Position numbers and translations under genes: made by a program | NCBI GenBank assembly: GCA_026018925.1 | Contig: JAKSZU010000189.1 | Location: forward strand, 186,001 to 250,000 | Source: Tupaia tana | Taxonomy: Eukaryota; Chordata; Mammalia; Scandentia; Tupaiidae | DNA length: 64,000 nt | Reading direction: 5' to 3' | Notes under the pieces: generated by a model | The model's input: the letters and a program-made list of their open reading frames with translations, nothing else | Told to the model about the DNA's origin: nothing | Databases searched by the model: none | Shown here: one piece after another, positions 37,808 to 53,700 of the stretch | How positions within the stretch are numbered: the first letter of the stretch is position 1 | Layout of the letters: each line of letters opens with the position of its first letter

Positions 37808-40800
37808 GGCGGACACCTTAAGCTCAACCCAGTCCTAAAATGGCCCTGACGCTAACTCCAACCATAACAGTTACCCGAAAACTAACGGTAGCCCTAAACT
37901 TACTCCCTCAAACTAAGTTCAAACCTAACCTAACCTGAAGCCTAACTCAAACCATAGACCTAACCCTAACCCTAGACGGAAACCTGAAGTTCAACCCCAA
38001 CGCTAACCTCACCCTGACGCTATCTCCAACCGTAACACTGAACCGAAAACTAACAGTAGCCCTAAACTTACTCCCTCAAACTAAGTTCAAACGTAACCTA
38101 ACCTGAAGCCTAACTCAAACCATAGACCTAACCCTAACCCTAGGCGGACACCTTAAGCTCAACCCCAACCCTAAAATGGCCCTGACGCTAACTCCAACCA
38201 TAACAGTTACCAGAAAACTAAAAGTCACCCTAAACTTACTCCCTCAAACTAAGCTCAAACCTAACCTAACCTGAAGCCTAACTCAAACCATAGACCTAAC
38301 CCTAACCCTAGGCGGACACCTTAACCTCAACCCCAACCCTAACCTGACCCTCACGCTAACTCCAACCGTAACACTGAACCGAAAACTAACAGTAGCCCTA
38401 AACTTACTCCCTCAAACAAATTTCAAACCTAACCTAACCTGAAGCCTAAATCAAACCATACACCTAACCCTAACCCTAGGCGGACACCTTAAGCTCAAGC
38501 CCAACCCTAATCTGACCCTCACGCTAACTCCAACCGTAACACTGAACCGAAAACTAACAGTAGCCCTAAACTTACTCCCTCAAATTAAGTTCAAACCTAA
38601 CATAACCTGAAGCCTAACTCAAACCATAGACCTAACCCTAACCCTAGGCGGACACCTGAAGCTCAACCCCAACCCTAACCTAACCCTGACGCTATCTCCA
38701 ACCGTAACACTGAACCGAAATCTAACAGTAGCCCTAAACTTACTCCCTCAAACTAACTTCAAACCTAACCTAACCTGAAGCCTAACTCAAACCATAGACC
38801 TAACCCTAACCCTAGGCGGACACCTTAAGCTCAACCCCAGTCCTAAAATGGCCCTGACGCTAACTCCAACCATAACAGTTACCCGAAAACTAACAGTAGC
38901 CTAAACTTACTCCCTCAAACTAAGTTCAAACCTAACCTAACCTGAAGCCTAACTCAAACCATAGACCTAACCCTAACCCTAGGCGGACACCTGAAGCTCA
39001 ACCCCAACGCTAACCTCACCCTGACGCTATCTCCAACCGTAACACTGAACCGAAAACTAACAGTAGCCCTAAGCTAACTCCCTCAAACTAAGTTCAAACG
39101 TAACCTAACCTGAAGCCTAACTCAAACCATAGACCTAACCCTAACCCTAGGCGGACACCTTAAGCTCAACCCCAATCCTAACCTGGCCCTGACGCTAACT
39201 CCAACCATAACAGTTACCAGAAAACTAAAAGTCACCCTAAACTTACTCCCTCAAACTAAGCTCAAACCTAACCTAACCTGAAGCCTAAATCAAACCATAC
39301 ACCTAACCCTAACCCTAGGCGGACACCTTAACCTCAACCCCAACCCTAACCTGACCCTCACGCTAACTCCAACGGTAACACTGAACCGAAAACTAACATT
39401 AGCCCTAAACGTACTCCCTCAAACTAATTTCAAACCTAACCTAACCTGAAGCCTAACTCAAACCATAGACCTAACCCTAACCCTAGGCGGACACCTGAAG
39501 CTCAACCCCAACCCTAACCTGACCCCTCACGCTATCTCCAACCGTAACACTGAACCGAAAACTAACAGTAGCCCTAAACTTACTCCCTCAAACTAAGTTC
39601 AAACCTAAACCTAACCTGAAGCCTAAATCAAACCATACACCTAACCCTAACCCTAGGCAGACACCTTAACCTCAACCCCAACCCTAACCTGACCCTCACG
39701 CTAACTCCAACCGTAACACTGAACCGAAAACTAACAGTAGCCCTAAACTTACTCCCTCAAACTAAGTTCAAACCTAACCTAACCTGAAGCCTAACTCAAA
39801 CCATAGACCTAACCCTAACCCTAGGCGGACACCTGAAGCTCAACCCCAACCCTAACCTAACCCTGACGCTATCTCCAACCGTAACACTGAACCAACACTA
39901 ACAGTAGCCCTAAACTTACTCCCTCAAACTAACTTCAAACCTAACCTAACCTGAAGCCTAACTCAAACCATAGACCTAACCCTAACCCTAGGCGGACACC
40001 TTAAGCTCAAGCCCAACCCTAACCTGACCCTCACGCTAACTCCAACCGTAACACTGAACCGAAAACTAACAGTAGCCCTAAACTTACTCCCTCAAACTAA
40101 GTTCAAACCTAACCTAACCTGAAGCCTAACTCAAACCATAGACCTAACCCTAACCCTAGGCGGACACCTGAAGCTCAACCCCAACCCTAACCTAACCCTG
40201 ACGCTATCTCCAACCGTAACACTGAACCACAAACTAACAGTAGCCCTAAACTTACTCCCTCAAACTAACTTCAAACCTAACCTAACCTGAAGCCTAACTC
40301 AAACCATAGACCTAACCCTAACCCTAGGCGGACACCTTAAGCTCAACCCCAGTCCTAAAATGGCCCTGACGCTAACTCCAACCATAACAGTTACCCGAAA
40401 ACTAACAGTAGCTCTAAACTTACTCCCTCAAACTAAGTTCAAACCTAACCTAACCTGAAGCCTAACTCAAACCATAGACCTAACCCTAACCCTAGGCGGA
40501 CACCTGAAGCTCAACCCCAACCCTAACCTGGCCCTGATGCTAACTCCAACCATAACAGTTACCAGAAAACTAAAAGTCACCCTAAACTTACTCCCTCAAA
40601 CTAAGCTCAAACCTAACCTAACCTGAAGCCTAAATCAAACCATACACCTAACCCTAACCCTAGGCGGACACCTTAACCTCAACCCCAACCCTAACCTGAC
40701 CCTCACGCGAACTCCAACCGTAACACTGAACCGAAAACTAACATTAGCCCTAAACTTACTCCCTCAAACTAATTTCAAACCTAACCTAACCTGAAGCCTA

Positions 40801-43187
40801 ACTCAAACCATAGACCTAACCCTAACCCTAGGCGGACACCTGAAGCTCAACCCCAACCCTAACCTGACCCTCACGCTATCTCCAACCGTAACACTGAACC
40901 GAAAACTAACAGTAGCCCTAAACTTACTCCCTCAAACTAAGTTCAAACCTAACCTAACCTGAAGCCTAAATCAAACCATACACCTAACCCTAACCCTAGG
41001 CGGACACCTTAAGCTCAAGCCCAACCCTAACCTGACCCTCACGCTAACTCCAACCGTAACACTGAACCGAAAACTAACAGTAGCCCTAAACTTACTCCCT
41101 CAAACTAAGTTCAAACCTAACCTAACCTGAAGCCTAACTCAAACCATAGACCTAACACTAACCCTAGGCGGACACCTGAAGCTCAACCCCAACCCTAACC
41201 TAACCCTGAAACTATCTCCAACCGTAACACTGAACCGAAAACTAACAGTAGCCCTAAACTTACTCCCTCAAACTAAGTTCAAACGTAACCTAACCTGAAG
41301 CCTAACTCAAACCATAGACCTAACCCTAACCCTAGGCGGAAACCTTAAGCTCAACCCCAACCCTAACCTGGCCCTGACGCTAACTCCAACCATAACAGTT
41401 ACCAGAAAACTAAAAGTCACCCTAAACTTACTCCCTCAAACTAAGCTCAAACCTAACCTAACCTGAAGCCCTAAATCAAACCATACACCTAACCCTAACC
41501 CTAGGCGGACACCTTAACCTCAACCCCAACCCTAACCTGACCCTCACGCTAAATCCAACCGTAACACTGAACCGAAAACTAACATTAGCCCTAAACTTAC
41601 TCCCTCAAACTAATTTCAAACCTAACCTAACCTGAAGCCTAACTCAAACCATAGACCTAACCCTAACCCTAGGCGGACACCTGAAGCTCAACCCCAACCC
41701 TAACCTGACCCTCACGCTATCTCCAACCGTAACACTGAACCGAAAACTAACAGTAGCCCTAAACTTACTCCCTCAAACTAAGTTCAAACCTAACCTAACC
41801 TAAAGCCTAAATCAAACCATGCACCTAACCCTAACCCTAGGCGGACACCTTAAGCTCAAGCCCAACCCTAACCTGACCCTCACGCTAACTCCAACCGTAA
41901 CACTGAACCGAAAACTAACAGTAGCCCTAAACTTACTCCCTCAAACTAAGTTCAAACCTAACCTAACCTGAAGCCTAACTCAAACCATAGGCCTAACCCT
42001 AACCCTAGGCGGACACCTGAAGCTCAACCCCAACCCTAACCTAACCCTGACGCTATCTCCAACCGTAACACTGAACCGAAAACTAACAGTAGCCCTAAAC
42101 TTACTCCCCTCAAACTAACTTCAATCCTAACCTAACCTGAAGCCTAACTCAAACTATAGACCTAACCCTAACCCTAGGCGGACACCTTAAGCTCAACCCC
42201 AGTCCTAAAATGGCCCTGACGCTATCTCCAACCATAACAGTTACCCGAAAACTAACAGTAGCCCTAAACTTACTCCCTCAAACTAAGTTCAAACCTAACC
42301 TAACCTGAAGCCTAACTCAAACCATAGACCTAACCGTAACCCTAGGCGGACACCTGAAGCTCAACCCCAACGCTAACCTCACCCTGACGCTATCTCCAAC
42401 CTTAACACTGAACCGAAAACTAACAGTAGCCCTAAACTTACTCCCTCAAACTAAGTTCAAACGTAACCTAACCTGAAGCCTAACTCAAACCATAGACCTA
42501 ACCCTAACCCTAGGCGGACACCTTAAGCTCAACCCCAACCCTAAAATGGCCCTGACGCTAACTCCAACCATAACAGTTACCAGAAAACTAAAAGTCACCC
42601 TAAACTTACTCCCTCAAACTAAGCTCAAACCTAACCTAACCTGAAGCCTAAATCAAACCATACACCTAACCCTAACCCTAGGCGGACACCTTAACCTCAA
42701 CCCCCAACCCTAACCTGACCCTCACGCTAACTCCAACCGTAACACTGAACCGAAAACTAACAGTAGCCCTAAACTTACTCCCTCAAACTAATTTCAAACC
42801 TAACCTAACCTGAAGCCTAAATCAAACCATACACCTAACCCTAACCCAGGCGGGACACCTTAAGCTCAAGCCCAACCCTAACTTGACCCTCACGCTAACT
42901 CCAACCGTAACACTGAACCGAAAACTAACAGTAGCCCTAAACTTACTCCCTCAAACTAAGTTCAAACCTAACCTAACCTGAAGCCTAACTCAAACCATAG
43001 ACCTAACCCTAACCCTAGGCGGACACCTGAAGCTCAACCCCAACCCTAACCTAACCCTGACGCTATCTCCAACCGTAACACTGAACCGAAAACTAACAGT
43101 AGCCCTAAACTTACTCCCTCAAACTAACTTCAAACCTAACCTAACCTGAAGCCTAACTCAAACCATAGACCTAACCCTAACCGTAGG
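37808..43187. repeat. 32-unit higher-order repeat, copy 2 (5.38 kb)
   Basis: This is the second tandem copy of the 32-unit repeat. Type 1 marks in both copies follow the spacing 6, 8, 5 and 7 units. Differences between copies are few and mostly single bases: CTAGACGG near 37,973 against CGAGGCGG near 32,592, ACCAACACTAAC near 39,891 against CCGAAAACTAAC near 34,511, and GAAATCTAAC near 38,717. The match ends near 43,188. There the unit begins TTAAGCTCAAGCCC with CTCATGCTAAC, while the first copy at the same offset has AGTCCTAAAATGG. Confidence 0.88.
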
Positions 43188-46100
43188 CGGACACCTTAAG
43201 CTCAAGCCCAACCCTAACCTGACCCTCATGCTAACTCCAACCGTAACACTGAACCGAAAACTAACAGTAGCCCTAAACTTACTCCCTCAAACTAAGTTCA
43301 AACCTAACCTAACCTGAAGCCTAACTCAAACCATAGACCTAACCCTAACCCTAGGCGGACACCTGAAGCTCAACCCCAACCCTAACCTAACCCTGACGCT
43401 ATCTCCAACCGTAACACTGAACCGAAAACTAACAGTAGCCCTAAACTTACTCCCTCAAACTAACTTCAAACCTAACCTAACCTGAAGCCTAACTCAAACC
43501 ATAGACCTAACCCTAACCCTAGGCGGACACCTTAAGCTCAACCCCAGTCCTAAAATGGCACTGACGCTAACTCCAACCATAACAGTTACCCGAAAACTAA
43601 AAGTCACCCTAAACTTACTCCCTCAAACTAAGCTCAAACCTACCCTAACCTGAAGCCTAAATCAAACCATACACCGAACCCTAACCCTAGGCGGACACCT
43701 TAACCTCAACCCCAACCCTAACCTGACCCTCACGCTAACTCCAACCGTAACACTGAACCGAAAACTAACATTAGCCCTAAACTTACTCCCTCAAACTAAT
43801 TTCAAACCTAACCTAACCTGAAGCCTAACTCAAACCATAGACCTAACCCTAACCTAGGCGGACACCTGAAGCTCAACCCCAACCCTAACCTGACCCTCAC
43901 GCTATCTCCAACCGTAACACTGAACCGAAAACTAACAGTAGCCCTAAACTTACTCCCTCAAACTAAGTTCAAACCTAACCTAACCTAAAGCCTAAATCAA
44001 ACCATACACCTAACCCTAACCCTAGGCGGACACCTTAAGCTCAAGCCCAACCCTAACCTGACCCTCACGCTAACTCCAACCGTAACACTGAACCGAAAAC
44101 TAACAGTAGCCCTAAACTTACTCCCTCAAACTAAGTTCAAACCTAACCTAACCTGAAGCCTAACTCAAACCATAGACCTAACCCTAACCCTAGGCGGACA
44201 CCTGAAGCTCAACCCCAACCCTAACCTAACCCTGACGCTATCTCCAACCGTAACACTGAACCGAAAACTAACAGTAGCCTAAACTTACTCCCTCAAACTA
44301 ACTTCAATCCTAACCTAACCTGAAGCCTAACTCAAACCATAGACCTAACCCTAACCCTAGGCGGACACCTTAAGCTCAACCCCAGTCCTAAAATGGCCCT
44401 GACGCTAACTCCAACCATAACAGTTACCCGAAAAACTAACAGTAGCCCTAAACTTACTCCCTCAAACTAAGTTCAAACCTAACCTAACCTGAAGCCTAAC
44501 TCAAACCATAGACCTAACCCTAACCCTAGGCGGAAACCTGAAGCTCAACCCCAACGCTAACCTCACCCTGACGCTATCTCCAACCTTAACACTGAACCGA
44601 AAACTAACAGTAGCCCTAAACTTACTCCCTCAAACTAAGTTCAAACGTAACCTAACCTGAAGCCTAACTCAAACCATAGACCTAACCCTAACCCTAGGCG
44701 GGACACCTTAAGCTCAACCCCAACCCTAAAATGGCCCTGACGCTAACTCCAACCATAACAGTTACCAGAAAACTAAAAGTCACCCTAAACTTACTCCCTC
44801 AAACTAAGCTCAAACCTAACCTAACCTGAAGCCTAAATCAAACCATACACCTAACCCTAACCCTAGGCGGACACCTTAACCTCAACCCAACCCTAACCTG
44901 ACCCTCACGCTAACTCCAACCGTAACACTGAACCGAAAACTAACAGTAGCCCTAAACTTACTCCCTCAAACTAATTTCAAACCTAACCTAACCTGAAGCC
45001 TAAATCAAACCATACACCTAACCCTAACCCAGTCGGACACCTTAAGCTCAAGCCCAACCCTAACCTGACCCTCACGCTAACTCCAACCGTAACACTGAAC
45101 CTAAAACTAACAGTAGCCCTAAACTTACTCCCTCAAACTAAGTTCAAACCTAACCTAACCTGAAGCCTAACTCAAACCATAGACCTAACCCTAACCCTAG
45201 GCGGACACCTGAAGCTCAACCCCAACCCTAACCTAACCCTGACGCTATCTCCAACCGTAACACTGAACCGAAAACTAACAGTAGCCCTAAACTTACTCCC
45301 TCAAACTAACTTCAAACCTAACCTAACCTGAAGCCTAACTCAAACCATAGACCTAACCCTAACCCTAGGCGGACACCTTAAGCTCAACCCCAGTCCTAAA
45401 ATGGCCCTGACGCTAACTCCAACCATAACAGTTACCCGAAAACTAACAGTAGCCCTAAACTTACTCCCTCAAACTAAGTTCAAACCTAACCTAACCTGAA
45501 GCCTAACTCAAACCATAGACCTAACCCTAACCCTAGGCGGACACCTGAAGCTCAACCCCAACGCTAACCTCACCCTGACGCTATCTCCAACCGTAACACT
45601 GAACCGAAAACTAACAGTAGCCCTAAACTTACTCCCACAAACTAAGTTCAAACGTAACCTAACCTGAAGCCTAACTCAAACCATAGACCTAACCCTAACC
45701 CTAGGCGGACACCTTAAGCTCAACCCCAACCCTAACCTGGCCCTGACGCTAACTCCAACCATAACAGTTACCAGAAAACTAAAAGTCACCCTAAACTTAC
45801 TCCCTCAAACTAAGCTCAAACCTAACCTAACCTGAAGCCTAAATCAAACCATACACCTAACCCTAACCCTAGGCAGACACCTTAACCTCAACCCCAACCC
45901 TAACCTGACCCTCACGCTAACTCCAACCGTAACACTGAACCGAAAACTAACATTAGCCCTAAACTTACTCCCTCAAACTAATTTCAAACCTAACCTAACC
46001 TGAAGCCTAACTCAAACCATAGACCTAACCCTAACCCTAGGCGGACACCTGAAGCTCAACCCCAACCTTAACCTGACCCTCACGCTATCTCCAACCGTAA

Positions 46101-47774
46101 CACTGAACCGAAAACTAACAGTAGCCCTAAACTTACTCCCTCAAACTAAGTTCAAACCTAACCTAACCTGAAGCCTAAATCAAACCATACACCTAACCCT
46201 AACCCTAGGCGGACACCTTAAGCTCAAGCCCAACCCTAACCTGACCCTCATGCTAACTCCAACCGTAACACTGAACCGAAAACTAACAGTAGCCCTAAAC
46301 TTACTCCCTCAAACTAAGTTCAAACCTAACCTAACCTGAAGCCTAACTCAAACCATAGACCTAACCCTAACCCTAGGCGGACACCTGAAGCTCAACCCCA
46401 ACCCTAACCTAACGCTGACGCTATCTCCAACCGTAACACTGAACCGAAAACTAACAGTAGCCCTAAACTTACTCCCTCAAACTAACTTCAAACCTAACCT
46501 AACCTGAAGCCTAACTCAAACCATAGACCTAACCCTAACCCTAGGCGGACACCTAAGCTCAACCCCAGTCCTAAATGGCTCTGACGCTAACTCCAACCAT
46601 AACAGTTACCCGAAAACTAAAAGTCACCCTAAACTTACTCCCTCAAACTAAGCTCAAACCTACCCTAACCTGAAGCCTAAATCAAACCATACACCAAACC
46701 CTAACCCTAGGCGGACACCTTAACCTCAACCCCAACCCTAACCTGACCCTCACGCTAACTCCAACCGTAACACTGAACCGAAAACTAACATTAGCCCTAA
46801 ACTTACTCCCTCAAACTAATTTCAAACCTAACCTAACCTGAAGCCTAACTCAAACCATAGACCTAACCCTAAAACTAGGCGGACACCTGAAGCTCAACCC
46901 CAACCCTAACCTGACCCTCACGCTATCTCCAACCGTAACACTGAACCGAAAACTAACAGTAGCCCTAAACTTACTCCCTCAAACTAAGTTCAAACCTAAC
47001 CTAACCTGAAGCCTAAATCAAACCATACACCTAACCCTAACCCTAGGCGGACACCTTAAGCTCAAGCCCAACCCTAACCTGACCCTCACTCTAACTGCAA
47101 CCGTAACACTGAACCGAAAACTAACAGTAGCCCTAAACTTACTCCCTCAAACTAATTTCAAACCTAACCTAACCTGAAGCCTAACTCAAACCATAGACCT
47201 AACCCTAACCCTAGGCGGACACCTGAAGCTCAACCCCGAACCCTAACCTGACCCTCACGCTATCTCCAACCGTAACACTGAACCGAAAACTAACAGTAGC
47301 ACTAAACTTACTCCTCAAACTAAGTTCAAACCTAACCTAACCTGAATCCTAAATCAAACCATACACCTAACCCTAACCCTAGGCAGACACCTTAACCTCA
47401 ACCCCAACCCTAACCTGACCCTCACGCTAACTCCAACCGTAACACTGAACCGAAAACTAACAGTAGCCCTAAACTTACTCCCTCAAACTAAGTTCAAACC
47501 TAACCTAACCTGAAGCCTAACTCAAACCATAGACCTAACCCTAACCCTAGGCGGACACCTGAAGCTCAACCCCAACCCTAACCTAACCCTGACGCTATCT
47601 CCAACCGTAACACTGAACCGAAAACTAACAGTAGCCCTAAACTTACTCCCTCAAACTAACTTCAAACCTAACCTAACCTGAAGCCTAACTCAAACCATAG
47701 ACCTAACCCTAACCCTAGGCGGACACCTTAAGCTCAAGCCCAACCCTAACCTGACCCTCACGCTAACTCCAACC
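43188..47774. repeat. Rearranged type 1-7 block between the two large repeats
   Basis: This block contains two hybrid 6/1 units, near 43,525 and 46,550. Both are followed by AAGCTCAAACCTACCCTAACC (about 43,631 and 46,651) and preceded by a type 4 unit with CTCATGCTAAC (about 43,226 and 46,249), so about 3.0 kb (18 units) is itself repeated. The unit near 44,500 (GGAAACCTGAAG, AACCTTAACAC) matches the one near 29,577. CCCAGTCGG near 45,028 is a further mutated form of the CCCAGGCGG boundary. CAACCCCGAACCC near 47,235 is private to this block. Confidence 0.75.
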
Positions 47775-50700
47775 GTAACACTGAACCGAAAACTAACAGT
47801 AGCCCTAAACTTACTCCCTCAAACTAAGTTCAAACCTAACCTAACCTGAAGCCTAACTCAAACCATAGACCTAACCCTAACCCTAGGCGGACACCTGAAG
47901 CTCAACCCCAACCCTAACCTAACCCTGACGCTATCTCCAACCGTAACACTGAACCGAAAACTAACAGTAGCCCTAAACTTACTCCCTCAAACTACGTTCA
48001 AACGTAACCTAACCTGAAGCCTAACTCAAACCATAGACCTAACCCTAACCCTAGGCGGACACCTTAAGCTCAACCCCAACCCTAACCTGGCCCTGACGCT
48101 AACTCCAACCATAACAGTTACCAGAAAACTAAAAGTCACCCTAAACTTACTCCCTCAAACTAAGCTCAAACCTAACCTAACCTGAAGCCTAAATCAAACC
48201 ATACACCTAACCCTAACCCTAGGCGGACACCTTAACCTCAACCCCAACCCTAACCTGACCCTCACGCTAACTCCAACCGTAACACTGAACCGAAAACTAA
48301 CATTAGCCCTAAACTTACTCCCTCAAACTAATTTCAAACCTAACCTAACCTGAAGCCTAACTCAAACCATAGACCTAACCCTAACCCTAGGCGGACACCT
48401 GAAGCTCAACCCCAACCCTAACCTGACCCTCACGCTATCTCCAACCGTAACACTGAACCGAAAACTAACAGTAGCCCTAAACTTACTCCCTCAAACTAAG
48501 TTCAAACCTAACCTAACTTGAAGCCTAAATCAAACCATACACCTAACCCTAACCCTAGGCGGACACCTTAAGCTCAAGCCCAACCCTAACCTGACCCTCA
48601 TGCTAACTCCAACCGTAACACTGAACCGAAAACTAACAGTAGCCCTAAACTTACTCCCTCAAACTAAGTTCAAACCTAACCTAACCTGAAGCCTAACTCA
48701 AACCATAGACCTAACCCTAACCCTAGGCGGACACCTGAAGCTCAACCCCAACCCTAACCTAACCCTGACGCTATCTCCAACCGTAACACTGAACCGAAAA
48801 CTAACAGTAGCCCTAAACTTACTCCCTCAAACTAACTTCAAACCTAACCTAACCTGAAGCCTAACTCAAACCATAGACCTAACCCTAACCCTAGGCGGAC
48901 ACCTTAAGCTCAACCCCAGTCCTAAAATGGCCCTGACGCTAACTCCAACCATAACAGTTACCCGAAAACTAAAAGTCACCCTAAACTTACTCCCTCAAAC
49001 TAAGCTCAAACCTAACCTAACCTGAAGCCTAAATCAAACCATACACCAAACCCTAACCCTAGGCGGACACCTTAACCTCAACCCCAACCCTAACCTGACC
49101 CTCACGCTAACTCCATCCGTAACACTGAACCGAAAACTAACATTAGCCCTAAACTTACTCCCTCAAACTAATTTCAAACCTAACCTAACCTGAAGCCTAA
49201 CTCAAACCATAGACCTAACCCTAAAACTAGGCGGACACCTGAAGCTCAACGCCAACCCTAACCTGACCCTCACGCTATCTCCAACCGTAACACTGAACCG
49301 AAAACTAACAGTAGCCCTAAACTTACTCCCTCAAACTAAGTTCAAACCTAACCTAACCTGAAGCCTAAATCAAACCATACACCTAACCCTAACCCTAGGC
49401 GGACACCTTAAGCTCAAGCCCCAACCCTAACCTGACCCTCACGCTAACTCCAACCGTAACACTGAACCGAAAACTAACAGTAGCCCTAAACTTACTCCCT
49501 CAAACTAAGTTCAAACCTAACCTAACCTGAAGCCTAACTCAAACCATAGACCTAACCCTAACCCTAGGCGGACACCTGAAGCTCAACCCCAACCCTAACC
49601 TAACCCTGACGCTATCTCTAACCGTAACACTGAACCGAAAACTAACAGTAGCCCTAAACTTACTCCCTCAAACTAACTTCAAACCTAACCTAACCTGAAG
49701 CCTAACTCAAACCATAGACCTAACCCTAACCCTAGGCGGACACCTTAAGCTCAACCCCAGTCCTAAAATGGCCCTGACGCTAACTCCAACCATAACAGTT
49801 ACCCGAAAACTAACGGTAGCCCTAAACTTACTCCCTCAAACTAAGTTCAAACCTAACCTAACCTGAAGCCTAACTCAAACCATAGACCTAACCCTAACCC
49901 TAGGCGGAAACCTGAAGTTCAACCCCAACGCTAACCTCACCCTGACGCTATCTCCAACCGTAACACTGAACCGAAAACTAACAGTAGCACTAAACTTACT
50001 CCCTCAAACTACGTTCAAACGTAACCTAACCTGAAGCCTAACTCAAACCATAGACCTAACCCTAACCCTAGGCGGACACCTTAAGCTCAACCCCAACCCT
50101 AAAATGGCCCTGACGCTAACTCCAACCATAACAGTTACCAGAAAACTAAAAGTCACCCTAAACTTACTCCCTCAAACTGAGCTCAAACCTAACCTAACCT
50201 GAAGCTTAAATCAAACCATACACCTAACCCTAACCCTAGGCGGACACCTTAACCTCAACCCCAACCCTAACCTGACCCTCACGCTAACTCCAACCGTAAC
50301 ACTGAACCGAAAACTAACAGTAGCCCTAAACTTACTCCCTCAAACAAATTTCAAACCTAACCTAACCTGAAGCCTAAATCAAACCATACACCTAACCCTA
50401 TCCCTAGGCGGACACCTTAAGCTCAAGCCCAACCCTAATCTGACCCTCACGCTTAACTCCAACCGTAACACTGAACCGAAAACTAACAGTAGCCCTAAAC
50501 TTACTCCCTCAAACTAAGTTCAAACCTAACATAACCTGAAGCCTAACTCAAACCATAGACCTAACCCTAACCCTAGGCGGACACCTGAAGTTCAACCCCA
50601 ACCCTAACCTAACCCTGACGCTATCTCCAACCGTAACACTGAACCGAAAACTAACAGTAGCCCTAAACTTACTCCCTCAAACTAACTTCAAACCTAACCT

Positions 50701-53700
50701 AACCTGAAGCCTAACTCAAACCATAGACCTAACCCTAACCCTAGGCGGACACCTTAAGCTCAACCCCAGTCCTAAAATGGCCCTGACGCTAACTCCAACC
50801 ATAACAGTTACCCGAAAACTAACAGTAGCCCTAAACTTACTCCCTCAAACTAAGTTCAAACCTAACCTAACCTGAAGCCTAACTCAAACCATAGACCTAA
50901 CCCTAACCCTAGGCGGACACCTGAAGCTCAACCCCAACGCTAACCTCACCCTGACGCTATCTCCAACCGTAACACTGAACCGAAAACTAACAGTAGCCCT
51001 AAACTTACTCCCTCAAACTAAGTTCAAACGTAACCTAACCTGAAGCCTAACTCAAACCATAGACCTAACCCTAACCCTAGGCGGACACCTTAAGCTCAAC
51101 CCCAACCCTAACCTGGCCCTGACGCTAACTCCAACCATAACAGTTACCAGAAAACTAAAAGTCACCCTAAACTTACTCCCTCAAACTAAGCTCAAACCTA
51201 ACCTAACCTGAAGCCTAAATCAAACCATACACCTAACCCTAACCCTAGGCGGACACCTTAACCTCAACCCCAACCCTAACCTGACCCTCACGCTAACTCC
51301 AACCGTAACACTGAACCGAAAACTAACATTAGCCCTAAACTTACTCCCTCAAACTAATTTCAAACCTAACCTAACCTGAAGCCTAACTCAAACCATAGAC
51401 CTAACCCTAACCCTAGGCGGACACCTGAAGCTCAACCCCAACCCTAACCTGACCCTCACGCTATCTCCAACCGTAACACTGAACCGAAAACTAACAGTAG
51501 CCCTAAACTTACTCCCTCAAACTAAGTTCAAACCTAACCTAACCTGAAGCCTAAATCAAACCATACACCTAACCCTAACCCTAGGCAGACACCTTAACCT
51601 CAACCCCAACCCTAACCTGACCCTCACGCTAACTCCAACCGTAACACTGAACCGAAAACTAACAGTAGCCCTAAACTTACTCCCTCAAACTAAGTTCAAA
51701 CCTAACCTAACCTGAAGCCTAACTCAAACCATAGACCTAACCCTAACCCTAGGCGGACACCTGAAGCTCAACCCCAACCCTAACCTAACCCTGACGCTAT
51801 CTCCAACCGTAACACTGAACCGAAAACTAACAGTAGCCCTAAACTTACTCCCTCAAACTAACTTCAAACCTAACCTAACCTGAAGCCTAACTCAAACCAT
51901 AGACCTAACCCTAACCCTAGGCGGACACCTTAAGCTCAACCCCAGTCCTAAAATGGCCCTGACGCTAACTCCAACCATAACAGTTACCCGAAAACTAACA
52001 GTAGCCCTAAACTTACTCCCTCAAACTAAGTTCAAACCTAACCTAACCTGAAGCCTAACTCAAACCATAGACCTAACCCTAACCCTAGGCGGAAACCTGA
52101 AGTTCAACCCCAACGCTAACCTCACCCTGACGCTATCTCCAACCGTAACACTGAACCGAAAACTAACAGTAGCCCTAAACTTACTCCCTCCAACTAAGTT
52201 CAAACGTAACCTAACCTGAAGCCTAACTCAAACCACAGACCTAACCCTAACACTAGGCGGACACCTTAAGCTCAACCCCAACCCTAAAATGGCCCTGACG
52301 CTAACTCCAACCATAACAGTTACCAGAAAACTAAAAGTCACCCTAAACTTACTCCCTCAAACTAAGCTCAAACCTAACCTAACCTGAAGCCTAAATCAAA
52401 CCATACACCTAACCCTAACCCTAGGCGGACACCTTAACCTCAACCCCAACCCTAACCTGACCCTCACGCTATCTCCAACCGTAACACTGAACCGAAAACT
52501 AACAGTAGCCCTAAACTTACTCCCTCAAACTAATTTCAAACCTAACCTAACCTGAAGCCTAAATCAAACCATACACCTAACCCTAACCCTGGGCGGACAC
52601 CTTAAGCTCAAGCCCAACCCTAATCTGACCCTCACGCTAACTCCAACCGTAACACTGAACCGAAAACTAACAGTAGCCCTAAAGTTACTCCCTCAAACTA
52701 AGTTCAAACCTAACCTAACCTGAAGGCTAACTCAAACCATAGACCTAACCCTAACCCTAGGCGGACACCTGAAGCTCAACCCCAACCCTAACCTAACCCT
52801 GACGCTATCTCCAACCGTAACACTGAACCGAAAACTAACAGTAGCCCTAAACTTACTCCCTCAAACTAACTTCAAACCTAACCTAACCTGAAGCCTAACT
52901 CAAACCATAGACCTAACCCTAACCCTAGGCGGACACCTTAAGCTCAACCCCAGTCCTAAAATGGCCCTGACGCTAACTCCAACCATAACAGTTACCCGAA
53001 AAGTAACAGTAGCCCTAAACTTACTCCCTCAAACTAAGTTCAAACCTAACCTAACCTGAAGCCTAACTCAAACCATAGACCTAACACTAACCCTAGGCGG
53101 ACACCTGAAGCTCAACCCCAACGCTAACCTAACCCTGACGCTATCTCCAACCGTAACACTGAACCGAAAACTAACAGTAGCCCTAAACTTACTCCCTCAA
53201 ACTAAGTTCAAACGTAACCTAACCTGAAGCCTAACTCAAACCATAGACCTAACCCTAACCCTAGGCGGACACCTTAAGCTCAACCCCAACCCTAACCTGG
53301 CCCTGACGCTAACTCCAACCATAACAGTTACCAGAAAACTAAAAGTCACCCTAAACTTACTCCCTCAAACTAAGCTCAAACCTAACCTAACCTGAAGCCT
53401 AAATCAAACCATACACCTAACCCTAACCCTAGGCGGACACCTTAACCTCAACCCCAACCCTAACCTGACCCTCACGCTAACTCCAACCGTAACACTGAAC
53501 CGAAAACTAACATTAGCCCTAAATTTACTCCCTCAAACTAATTTCAAACTAACCTAACCTGAAGCCTAACTCAAACCATAGACCTAACCCTAACCCTAGG
53601 CGGACACCTGAAGCTCAACCCCAACCCAAACCTGACCCTCACGCTATCTCCAACCGTAACACTGAACCGAAAACTAACAGTAGCCCTAAACTTACTCCCT

